Part shown: piece after piece, positions 1 through 5,643 of the stretch
Numbering within the stretch: position 1 is the first letter of the stretch
How the letters are laid out: every line of letters starts with the position of its first letter
Assembly: GCA_003564055.1 (NCBI GenBank)
Contig: PWSG01000195.1
Location: 1-5,707 of the forward strand
Direction: 5' to 3'
DNA length: 5,707 bases
Source of the DNA: Syntrophomonadaceae bacterium
GTDB taxonomy: Bacteria > Bacillota > Dethiobacteria > DTU022
Program-made: the position numbers and the translations under genes
Notes under the pieces: generated by a model
What the model was told of the DNA's origin: nothing
Databases searched by the model: none
What the model saw: only the letters and a program-made list of their open reading frames with translations

Positions 1-462
1 GATTACATAATTTCCCTGAAGAACAACCTGCACGAGGAAAAGAATCGTCTCTTTTGCAAACATCATTTTGAGCATTTGTTAGCGGTAGCCCGATTAACTT
101 ATATCTTACTGCTTGAAAACGGATCTCTATTTATATCCCGGGAAATGGCTTACGCAGCAGGGCTGCTTCACGATATCGGCCGCTGGTTTGAATATATTGA
201 CGGCACAGACCATGCGAAAAAAAGTGCGGAACTTGCTGAAACAATTCTTTCAGAAGCTGGTTATTCTATAGCGGAGAGTAAGTTAATTCAAAGGGCAATT
301 GCACAGCATCGTAAAAAATCAGGCAGCCGTGAGCATCATTCACCTCTCAGCAAAGCACTAAGCAGGGCTGACAGCCTGGCACGCCTTTGTTTTTGCTGTA
401 AGACACGTGAAAAATGCTTTAAACTTGATCAACAACCAAATAAGAATACAATTCTATATTAA
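1..462 (+). CDS. HD-domain metal-dependent phosphohydrolase (5'-truncated by window edge)
   Basis: The frame is open from base 1 to the TAA at 460-462, giving 153 visible residues, and the true start lies upstream. The TTG at 76 is not a credible start, because it would cut off the first metal-ligand histidine (codon at 73-75). The visible protein carries the HD signature in order: H25 (FEHLLAVAR), H57-D58 (GLLHDIGRW), further histidines H71 (TDHAKK) and H103 (IAQHRKK), and a final Asp at residue 124 (SRADSLARL). This is the set expected of an intact HD phosphohydrolase, a soluble family acting on nucleotides or other phosphate esters. A cysteine cluster (CFCCKTREKC) follows the last Asp; I recall similar C-terminal clusters in clostridial HD proteins. 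The folP start follows within 18 bases, so the two are almost certainly co-transcribed. Substrate is unknown; a role in dihydroneopterin triphosphate dephosphorylation is inferred from context only. Confidence 0.87.
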   Translation, partial: DYIISLKNNLHEEKNRLFCKHHFEHLLAVARLTYILLLENGSLFISREMAYAAGLLHDIGRWFEYIDGTDHAKKSAELAETILSEAGYSIAESKLIQRAIAQHRKKSGSREHHSPLSKALSRADSLARLCFCCKTREKCFKLDQQPNKNTILY

Positions 463-469
463 ATGCCCC

Positions 470-477
470 GGGGTGAT
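470..477 (+). promoter_or_regulatory. Ribosome binding site that places the folP start at 481
   Basis: GGGGTGAT resembles the anti-Shine-Dalgarno complement GGAGGTGAT and ends three bases before the ATG at 481, the right register for initiation there. The in-frame ATG at 463, directly abutting the upstream TAA, is preceded only by AT-rich sequence with no purine-rich site. The site lies inside the 18 bases between the two candidate starts. Confidence 0.65.
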
Positions 478-480
478 ATT

Positions 481-1653
481 ATGCAGGCCGTTCACTATGA
501 TTTTTTTTCAATCAAAAATGTACTCCCTGTAATGGGTTTGAATCAATTGGAAAAAGAACAATTTTTAAGAGACAGCACTGATTATGCGTTTAAACTGTGC
601 GATGTTCCTGTAAAGCTTCTGCCCTCGCTTAAAAGCCTGGCTGATTCAAAAAAGGTAACAGTTGTTTTTCCTGAAAGCAAAGCCATGTTTAATGAAATAA
701 CAGATCTCGTGATTTCCGGATCTGAATTAGAACTTATAACAATATCTGATAATTTAAAACAACATGAAGGTAAAGCCGGAGAACTTGGCTCTGTACTGCA
801 CTATGCACTTCAAAAGTTGTTGAAAAAACCGACTGGAAAAATCACGCTCGGCAACCATAATTATTTCCTTGGCAGCAAAACCCTGATTATGGGTATCCTT
901 AACGTTACGCCCGACTCCTTTTCTGACGGCGGCAGGTTTGACCACCTTGAAAAAGCCCTTTCCCAGGCCTACAAAATAGCTGAAGAAGGTGCTGATATAA
1001 TTGACATAGGTGGTGAATCAACAAGACCAGGTTCACGGCAGATTACTGTTGATGAAGAGTTAAAACGAGTCATGCCTGTAATTAAAGCCTTGAAAAAAGA
1101 TAATAATTTTAAACTTCCTATTTCTATTGATACTTATAAAGCAGCTGTAGCAGAACAAGCCCTCGAATGTGGAGTTGAAATGCTAAATGACGTGTGGGGC
1201 CTGAAAAAAGACAGTGAAATCGGCAAAGTGGCTGCCCATTATGATGTTCCTGTATGCCTGATGCATAACCGACACAGCACTGATTATAAAGATTTGATCC
1301 CAAACATAGTTGCTGAATTGCAAGAATCGTTAGATCTAGCACACCGTTCTGGTATAGATGACAGTAAGATAATTATAGATCCCGGTATTGGATTCGGTAA
1401 AACACTTGAACAAAATCTGGAAGTTATGCTGCACCTTAGGAGCCTATGCAGCCTTGGATATCCTTTATTGCTTGGAACATCTCGAAAATCGATGATTGGG
1501 AAAACGCTTGATTTGGCTGTCGAAGAACGTCTTGAAGGCACTGCCGCAACAGTTGCTTACGGTATAGTTGCAGGAGCCGATATAGTAAGAGTCCATGATG
1601 TTATGCAAATGAAGAGAGTTTCTGTTATGACTGATGCCATGATTCGGAGGTAA
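481..1653 (+). CDS. folP: Dihydropteroate synthase, long form with N-terminal extension
   Basis: The enzyme condenses 6-hydroxymethyl-7,8-dihydropterin diphosphate with p-aminobenzoate to form 7,8-dihydropteroate; it is cytosolic and the target of sulfonamides. Counting from the ATG at 481 (390 aa), the TIM-barrel core carries all family motifs: MGILNVTPDSFSDGG at 137-151, GGESTRPGS at 177-185, SIDT with D217, LNDVWG with N236/D237, LMHN at 260-263, DPGIGFGK at 300-307, GTSRKS at 332-337 and RVHD at 370-373. About 120 residues precede the core; single-domain enzymes are near 270-280 aa. I recall a comparable extension in DHPS of Peptococcaceae-type Firmicutes, where its role is unknown to me. 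An in-frame ATG at 463 would add six residues (396 aa) but lacks a ribosome binding site. The gene sits between the HD hydrolase and folB, and its last codons double as the folB ribosome binding site. Confidence 0.95.
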   Translation: MQAVHYDFFSIKNVLPVMGLNQLEKEQFLRDSTDYAFKLCDVPVKLLPSLKSLADSKKVTVVFPESKAMFNEITDLVISGSELELITISDNLKQHEGKAGELGSVLHYALQKLLKKPTGKITLGNHNYFLGSKTLIMGILNVTPDSFSDGGRFDHLEKALSQAYKIAEEGADIIDIGGESTRPGSRQITVDEELKRVMPVIKALKKDNNFKLPISIDTYKAAVAEQALECGVEMLNDVWGLKKDSEIGKVAAHYDVPVCLMHNRHSTDYKDLIPNIVAELQESLDLAHRSGIDDSKIIIDPGIGFGKTLEQNLEVMLHLRSLCSLGYPLLLGTSRKSMIGKTLDLAVEERLEGTAATVAYGIVAGADIVRVHDVMQMKRVSVMTDAMIRR

Positions 1654-1658
1654 ACCAA

Positions 1659-2012
1659 ATGGATCGCATCGTTGTTGAAAAAATAGTATGCTTTGGCTAT
1701 CATGGGGTTCTTTTAGAAGAACAAACCCTGGGCCAGGAGTTTCAGATTTCCCTTGAATTAGGAGTTGATCTGTCCGCGCATAAAAATGATCAAATCGACC
1801 AGGTACCAGACTATCGCACTGCTGTTTCGATAGTCGAAGACGTTATGTATGGTCAATCGTGCCGCTTACTGGAAACTCTTGCCTGTCGCATTGGCGATAA
1901 ATTATTATTAATTAGCGGGGTAACAGAGGTTACTGTTGAGATCTGCAAACCTAACCCGCCAATACCCGGAGTTCAGGGTGGTGTAAGTGTAATTGTCACT
2001 CGTGTAAAGTAG
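1659..2012 (+). CDS. folB: Dihydroneopterin aldolase
   Basis: It cleaves 7,8-dihydroneopterin to 6-hydroxymethyl-7,8-dihydropterin and glycolaldehyde, supplying FolK. At 117 aa it has the normal single-domain length; the family forms octameric tunnel-fold rings. Visible landmarks are FGYHGVLLEEQTLGQ at residues 12-26, where E21 aligns with the pterin-contacting E22 of the S. aureus enzyme as I recall it; Y52 in the DYRTA segment; E72 in LLETLACRI, the expected pterin-anchoring Glu; and K97 in CKPNPPIPG, the expected catalytic lysine (K100 in S. aureus). All key residues are present. GGAGG at 1646-1650, inside the last two codons of folP, lies eight bases before the ATG, so translation is probably coupled to folP. 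The gap to folP is five bases. Confidence 0.95.
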   Translation: MDRIVVEKIVCFGYHGVLLEEQTLGQEFQISLELGVDLSAHKNDQIDQVPDYRTAVSIVEDVMYGQSCRLLETLACRIGDKLLLISGVTEVTVEICKPNPPIPGVQGGVSVIVTRVK

Positions 2013-2039
2013 CCTGGGAACGGTCAGGAGGCTTCTATT

Positions 2040-2552
2040 ATGATCATAAGTGCCTATATAGGGTTGGGTTCAAACCTGGGAAATCGCTTGGAAAACTTAA
2101 AGGCAGCCCTGACAATGCTTGGCACCAGGGAAAACATAGCTGTAAATACTGTGTCCCCCGTTTATGAAACTTCTCCTCTGGGTGGCCCCAGGCAGGGTCC
2201 TTTTCTTAATGCCTGTGCAATATTAAAAACAACGCTGCCTCCGGAAGAACTTCTCTCAATAATGCTGAAAATTGAAGACAGGCTGGGAAGAGTGCGACAA
2301 GAAAGGTGGGGACCGCGTCTTATTGACCTCGATCTCCTGGTTTATAACGATTCTGTGATCAAGACTGCCAACCTTGAGCTTCCACATCCCCGCCTGGCAG
2401 AACGTGATTTTGTTTTAATTCCCCTTTTCGACATTGCCTCTGAACTGCTAATTCCTGGAATTAATAAAACAGTGCAGGATCTACTTTCAAACCGAAATGC
2501 ACCACCTGAAGTAAAACTTTTTTTGCCTTCCGGTTGGCAAAAACAATCATAA
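2040..2552 (+). CDS. folK: 6-hydroxymethyl-7,8-dihydropterin pyrophosphokinase (HPPK)
   Basis: It transfers pyrophosphate from ATP to 6-hydroxymethyl-7,8-dihydropterin, making the diphosphate that FolP uses. The 170 aa protein shows the family features: GLGSNLG at residues 8-14, the VYETSPLGG pterin-side segment at 41-49, GPFLNA at 53-58, a flexible loop GRVRQE at 83-88 with R84/R86, the HPPK signature RWGPRLIDLDLL at 89-100 with the two Mg-binding aspartates D96 and D98, and LPHPR at 114-118. Length is close to the E. coli enzyme (about 159 aa) with a short C-terminal extension. AGGAGG at 2026-2031 is eight bases before the ATG. The gap to folB is 27 bases with no terminator, so this is the last gene of the visible fol operon. 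It is not fused to folB or folP, as happens in some organisms. Confidence 0.96.
   Translation: MIISAYIGLGSNLGNRLENLKAALTMLGTRENIAVNTVSPVYETSPLGGPRQGPFLNACAILKTTLPPEELLSIMLKIEDRLGRVRQERWGPRLIDLDLLVYNDSVIKTANLELPHPRLAERDFVLIPLFDIASELLIPGINKTVQDLLSNRNAPPEVKLFLPSGWQKQS
2520..2543. repeat. Perfect inverted repeat at the 3' end of folK
   Basis: TTTTTGCC (2520-2527) and GGCAAAAA (2536-2543) form an 8-bp stem around an 8-base loop containing CCGG. It lies in the last codons of folK, just before the stop at 2550-2552. It has no T-tract after it and only three GC pairs, so it is a weak stem-loop rather than a clear terminator; it may protect or mark the mRNA 3' end. Confidence 0.4.
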
Positions 2553-2556
2553 ATAA

Positions 2557-2616
2557 AGAGAAATAACACCTGGCAAGTTTATTGCCGACTTTTGTTTCTC
2601 TAAAAGTGGCAACTTT
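2557..2616. other. Overlapping, mutually exclusive stem-loops downstream of folK
   Basis: Three alternative foldings share bases. (a) AGAGAAATAA (2557-2566) pairs with TTGTTTCTCT (2592-2601) with one G·U, enclosing an inner stem GGCAA/TTGCC (2572-2576 with 2582-2586). (b) TTGCC plus ACTTTT (2582-2593, bulged G at 2587) pairs with AAAAGTGGCAA (2602-2612). (c) AAAGT (2603-2607) pairs with ACTTT (2612-2616). None is followed by a T-tract. No gene is visible in this part of the 168-base intergenic region. Function is unknown; the pairings are direct observation, any switching role is speculation. Confidence 0.35.
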
Positions 2617-2657
2617 GAGGATATAAGTACTGCCACACATGCCGGACGCACCATTAT

Positions 2658-2686
2658 AAAAGGGACGCCTGACAGCGTCCCTTTTT
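2658..2686. terminator. Bidirectional intrinsic terminator between folK and fhs
   Basis: GGGACGC (2662-2668) and GCGTCCC (2675-2681) form a perfect 7-bp GC-rich stem with a 6-base loop, extended by AAAA/TTTT. A T5 run (2682-2686) follows on the + strand, and on the - strand the stem is followed by TTTTATAAT. It can therefore stop both the fol operon and the convergent fhs transcript, the expected arrangement between convergent genes. Confidence 0.88.
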
Positions 2687-2720
2687 AATGATCAACTTAC
2701 CGGTTAAGGCAAATACAGTT

Positions 2721-4484
2721 TTAGAATAAACCCTGTACTTTACCGGTTTCAGTGTCAACGTCAACCTTACGGTAAGCAGGGTTGGCAGCGGTGCCGGGCA
2801 TCAGCGAGATAGCGCCGGCAACAGGAACTACAAAATCAGCTCCGCCATAGGTAAGGATATCCCTTATGAAAAGCTTCCAGTCCTTAGGCACACCTTTCAG
2901 AGCTGGATTATCACTCAAGCTGAGGTGAGTCTTAACCATGCAGGTACCCATCTTCTGGATCTTGGGATCTGCTTCCATCTTCTTGGCCTTTTCAAGAGCT
3001 TCAGCTGAGTATTCAACACCATCTGCACCGTATACTTCCTTGGCAATCAATTCGATACGCTCACGCAGCGGAGTTTCCAGTTCATAGAGGAATTTAAAGT
3101 CGGTTTTTTCATCGCAGGCTTCAATAACCGCTTCAGCAAACTCCTTCGCGCCTTCTCCACCATACTGCCAGTGCTTGGAGAGAGCAACCCTGGCTCCTGC
3201 TTCTTCAGCAAGGCGGCGCACAGCGTTAACTTCATTGTCAGTATCAGTGTAGAAGTGGTTAATGCAGACCACCGGGCTGATACCAGCTTTTTTAACGGTG
3301 TTAATGTGGTGAATCAAGTTGGCACAGCCTTTTTCAACCCACTCAACATTTTCTCCCTTGTAAGCGGGATCAAGCGGCTGTCCCGGCTTCGGTACCGGAG
3401 CGCCACCGTGGCACTTCAGGGCACGAATTGTAGCAACGATCACGGCGCAATCCGGTTTCAGGCCGGACATGCGGCATTTCAGGTTCCAAAACTTCTCAAA
3501 ACCGATATCGGCAGCGAAGCCAGACTCGGTAATGACATAGTCGCTCAGCTTCAGGCCTACACGGTCTGCAACGATCGAAGACTGGCCAATTGCAATATTG
3601 GCAAAAGGACCGGCATGAACAAATACCGGCTGTCCTTCAATGGTCTGCATCAGGTTCGGGTTAATTGCCTCAACCATCCAGGCAGTCATGGCACCCGCAA
3701 CATCAAGGTCTTCAGTGGTTACCGGGTTGCCTCTTTGATCGTAGGCAACAACAATTTTACCCATTCTTTCTCGCATATCTTTTAAGTCGTTTGCGACGGC
3801 AAGAATAGCCATAACCTCTGATGATACGGCAATATTAAAACCAGAGCTCATCATGAAACCGTCTTTTCTTCCTCCGAGGCCCATAATGATGTTGCGCAGA
3901 CCCTGGGCACAAAAGTCGATAATCCAGTTCATTGATACATTTTTGGGGTCAATGTTTAAACGCTTCAGACCACTGCGCTCCAGAAATGCATCGGTTGAAT
4001 TAGCTTCATGCTGTAAACGAGAATTCAGGGCGACCATTCCCAGGTTATGAGCATTCATGATCGCGTTAATATCTCCGGTTAAACCGAGAGAGAAAGGAGT
4101 AAGGGGGACACACTGGGCCAGACCACCACCGGCAGCTGAACCTTTCACATTCATGGTCGGTCCGCCGGAAGGCTGGCGAATGGTGGCCAGTACATTTTTG
4201 CCCAGCTTACCCATACCCTGGGTCAAACCCATGGTTGAAGTTGATTTTCCTTCGCCCAGAGGAGTAGGTGTAATCGCTGTAACATCAATGTACTTGCCGT
4301 CAGGCCTGTCTTTTTTCCTGTCTAACACCTTCTTGTAGTCAACCTTGGCTACATAGTGGCCGTGGGGTAAAAGCTCTTCTTCTTCAAGTTTAAGCTCCTC
4401 TGCCAGCTGATAAACCTTTTTCATGTTTGATTCTGCATCTTCGGCAATTTCCCAATCGGCATGTTTGGTCGGATCTAATGCCAT
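2721..4484 (-). CDS. fhs: Formate-tetrahydrofolate ligase (10-formyl-THF synthetase), long divergent form
   Basis: It uses ATP to join formate to tetrahydrofolate, giving 10-formyl-THF; this is the second step of the methyl branch of the Wood-Ljungdahl pathway and also feeds purine and serine metabolism or runs in reverse. Start chosen at the ATG of MALDP (587 aa) because AAGGAGG lies eight bases upstream; an in-frame ATG at 4526 has no such site. Visible features: P-loop [11 protein letters not shown] at 72-82 with K80, RQPSGGP from R103, KGSAAGGG at 114-121, [20 protein letters not shown] near 277-296, the second family signature [12 protein letters not shown] at 350-361, and F411 and W439, whose 28-residue spacing equals that of the pterin-stacking F384/W412 of the Moorella enzyme as I recall it. 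It is longer than that enzyme (about 559 aa), with extra residues near 160-175 and 363-375. The first signature deviates (GSAAGGGL instead of GGAAGGGY). Base composition is visibly more GC-rich than the fol genes. Confidence 0.96.
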   Translation of the reverse strand: MALDPTKHADWEIAEDAESNMKKVYQLAEELKLEEEELLPHGHYVAKVDYKKVLDRKKDRPDGKYIDVTAITPTPLGEGKSTSTMGLTQGMGKLGKNVLATIRQPSGGPTMNVKGSAAGGGLAQCVPLTPFSLGLTGDINAIMNAHNLGMVALNSRLQHEANSTDAFLERSGLKRLNIDPKNVSMNWIIDFCAQGLRNIIMGLGGRKDGFMMSSGFNIAVSSEVMAILAVANDLKDMRERMGKIVVAYDQRGNPVTTEDLDVAGAMTAWMVEAINPNLMQTIEGQPVFVHAGPFANIAIGQSSIVADRVGLKLSDYVITESGFAADIGFEKFWNLKCRMSGLKPDCAVIVATIRALKCHGGAPVPKPGQPLDPAYKGENVEWVEKGCANLIHHINTVKKAGISPVVCINHFYTDTDNEVNAVRRLAEEAGARVALSKHWQYGGEGAKEFAEAVIEACDEKTDFKFLYELETPLRERIELIAKEVYGADGVEYSAEALEKAKKMEADPKIQKMGTCMVKTHLSLSDNPALKGVPKDWKLFIRDILTYGGADFVVPVAGAISLMPGTAANPAYRKVDVDTETGKVQGLF

Positions 4485-4492
4485 TAAAACAA

Positions 4493-4499
4493 CCTCCTT
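4493..4499 (-). promoter_or_regulatory. Ribosome binding site that fixes the fhs start at 4484
   Basis: On the - strand AAGGAGG is followed by eight bases and then ATG (4484-4482). This near-perfect site favours the 587-residue product over the longer 601-residue frame starting at 4526, which has no purine-rich site upstream. Confidence 0.85.
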
Positions 4500-4530
4500 G
4501 TTATGAATATTTTGGCCTTTCTTCATACTT

Positions 4531-4559
4531 CATTTACGCAGACAAGATATTACTTTCAA
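4531..4559 (-). promoter_or_regulatory. Possible sigma-70-type promoter for fhs
   Basis: On the - strand TTGAAA (4559-4554) is separated by 17 bases from TAAATG (4536-4531). The -35 is five of six to consensus, the -10 only three of six. A start near 4524 would leave a leader of about 40 bases, fit the ribosome binding site at 4493-4499, and leave the ATG at 4526 untranscribed or at the extreme 5' end. Tentative. Confidence 0.3.
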
Positions 4560-4562
4560 CAT

Positions 4563-4573
4563 TTATGTCATAA
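4563..4573. repeat. Small palindrome upstream of the putative fhs promoter
   Basis: TTATG-T-CATAA is an 11-base perfect palindrome around a single centre base, lying just upstream of the candidate -35 box. It could be a regulator half-site pair, but it is short and AT-rich and could be chance. The rest of the 129-base gap (4485-4613) shows no gene and no clear terminator for the upstream peptidase gene. Confidence 0.25.
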
Positions 4574-4613
4574 TTCCTGCTTTGAAGTTCAGTAATTCAC
4601 AAATTTTTCCCGC

Positions 4614-5564
4614 TTAAGATCCCAAATCCGATATGGATGGTATTCCACCAAGCGAGGTCGCTTTAACCACTGCTCTTTCAATAGCTAAAGAAATTGCTTC
4701 TGCTGCCATCAAGCCAACCAGGTTTACATCTGCTGTTAAATCACCTTTTGATAATGCAAAGACGGTATCCCCATCCCACATGGTATGGACAGGCCAGATC
4801 GATCGAGCCAATCCGTCCTGGGCAAGCTGGCAGACCTTGGTAAGTGCTGTGCTGTCGAAAGAGGCGTTTGTGACTATTACACCCAGCGTAGTATTGCCGA
4901 AAAACCCTCCGGACCTCATTTTTGCCAGTACTTCGGTAGTAAAATCCATATTTCCGGTTTCCGGATTGCGAGGTCCGGCCAACAGGTTACCTTTTTGATT
5001 ATAAATATCACCAAACGCATTAACAGCAACAAGGGCGGCAACAATTAATTCTCCATTCCGAACAGCTGCAGATCCCTGTCCTGACTTTATTGATTGTGAG
5101 GTGCCGTAAATTTTACCAACTGTTGCCCCTGTTCCTGCACCTACAGACCCTTCACTGACAGGATCAGCAGAAGCGGCTATACAGGCCTGGTATCCCATAT
5201 CTGCGCCAGGACGAATGCTGCCATCGCCAATAAATAAATCAAAAAGGACAGCGGCAGGAATAATCGGTATAAAAAAATTTCCGGCCGGGAAGCCGCGCCC
5301 TATTTCTTCAAGATAGGCGGCGACACCTGAAGCGGCATCAAGCCCAAAAGCACTGCCCCCTGCTAAAACAACTGCCTGAATATCTCCAACCAGCTGTCCC
5401 GGGCGCAGCAAATCGGTTTCCCTTGTTCCCGAGGCAGAACCTCGAACTTCAACAGCAGCCCGGGCACCTTCTTCAACCAGGATTACGGTGACACCGGTCG
5501 CAGCCTTGCTATCAGAAATCAGTCCAACCTTAACCCCCGGAATGTCCGTTACACCGGCAGCCAT
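4614..5564 (-). CDS. P1/S58-family self-processing peptidase (DmpA/NylC-like)
   Basis: Members are N-terminal-nucleophile-type hydrolases that cut their own chain and then act on small peptides or amides (DmpA aminopeptidase, beta-aminopeptidases, nylon-oligomer hydrolase NylC). The 316 aa protein has TDIPGVKVG at 6-14, LAGGSAFGLDAASGV at 67-81, IPIIPAAVLFDL at 99-110, GSVGAGTGATVGK at 139-151, and GNTTLGVIVTNA at 223-234. The last contains the expected cleavage point N224/T225, with T225 as nucleophile. D264 and D266 in WDGDT lie 39 and 41 residues after T225, the same spacing as D306 and D308 after T267 in NylC as I recall it; K151 and N182 are likely counterparts of K189 and N219. No signal peptide or membrane anchor is evident, so it is probably cytosolic. 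AAGGGGTGA at 5571-5579 supports the ATG at 5564. The natural substrate cannot be read from the sequence. It lies upstream of fhs on the same strand across a 129-base gap. Confidence 0.92.
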   Translation of the reverse strand: MAAGVTDIPGVKVGLISDSKAATGVTVILVEEGARAAVEVRGSASGTRETDLLRPGQLVGDIQAVVLAGGSAFGLDAASGVAAYLEEIGRGFPAGNFFIPIIPAAVLFDLFIGDGSIRPGADMGYQACIAASADPVSEGSVGAGTGATVGKIYGTSQSIKSGQGSAAVRNGELIVAALVAVNAFGDIYNQKGNLLAGPRNPETGNMDFTTEVLAKMRSGGFFGNTTLGVIVTNASFDSTALTKVCQLAQDGLARSIWPVHTMWDGDTVFALSKGDLTADVNLVGLMAAEAISLAIERAVVKATSLGGIPSISDLGS

Positions 5565-5588
5565 TGTTACTCACCCCTTGTCCCTGTA

Positions 5589-5597
5589 TGGTATACT
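5589..5597 (+). promoter_or_regulatory. Possible extended -10 promoter reading into the right-edge gene
   Basis: TG-G-TATACT fits an extended -10 element (TGn followed by a five-of-six match to TATAAT). No good -35 is seen at 16-18 bases upstream. It would start transcription near 5604, about 40 bases before the right-edge reading frame. Tentative. Confidence 0.25.
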
Positions 5598-5617
5598 TAA
5601 GCTTAAAGCTTATAAGT
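5595..5617. repeat. Imperfect inverted repeat in the divergent intergenic region
   Basis: ACTTAAGCTT (5595-5604) and AAGCTTATAAGT (5606-5617) are inverted copies apart from a two-base TA insertion, with AAGCTT occurring on both arms. It lies between the divergent peptidase and right-edge genes and overlaps the end of the candidate extended -10, so it could be an operator. It is AT-rich and may be fortuitous. Confidence 0.25.
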
Positions 5618-5643
5618 TTTAATCAGAAAGGAATTTTTAGACT

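Noticed and set aside
76..462. TTG at 76 as the start of the HD protein
   Set aside because: The frame is open upstream to the window edge, and this start would exclude the metal-binding histidine at codon 73-75.
1124..1541. Minus-strand open frames inside folP
   Set aside because: Antisense to the catalytic core of folP, with no independent coding signal.
2622..2627. TATAAG as a -10 box in the convergent intergenic region
   Set aside because: No -35 at a suitable distance and no gene or RNA candidate downstream before the terminator.
3171..3785. 204-codon open frame on the + strand opposite fhs
   Set aside because: It lies wholly antisense to the well-conserved fhs, has no recognisable domain, and is a shadow of the biased codon use of fhs.
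4057..4338. 93-codon + strand frame antisense to the 5' part of fhs
   Set aside because: Proline- and glycine-rich mirror of the P-loop and glycine-rich segments of fhs; no ribosome binding site or family resemblance.
4485..4526. Longer fhs start giving [10 protein letters not shown]... at the N-terminus
   Set aside because: No ribosome binding site before the ATG at 4526, whereas AAGGAGG lies inside this stretch in perfect position for the ATG at 4484.
4633..5048. Two + strand open frames antisense to the P1 peptidase gene
   Set aside because: They overlap each other and the convincing - strand gene; no domain is recognisable.
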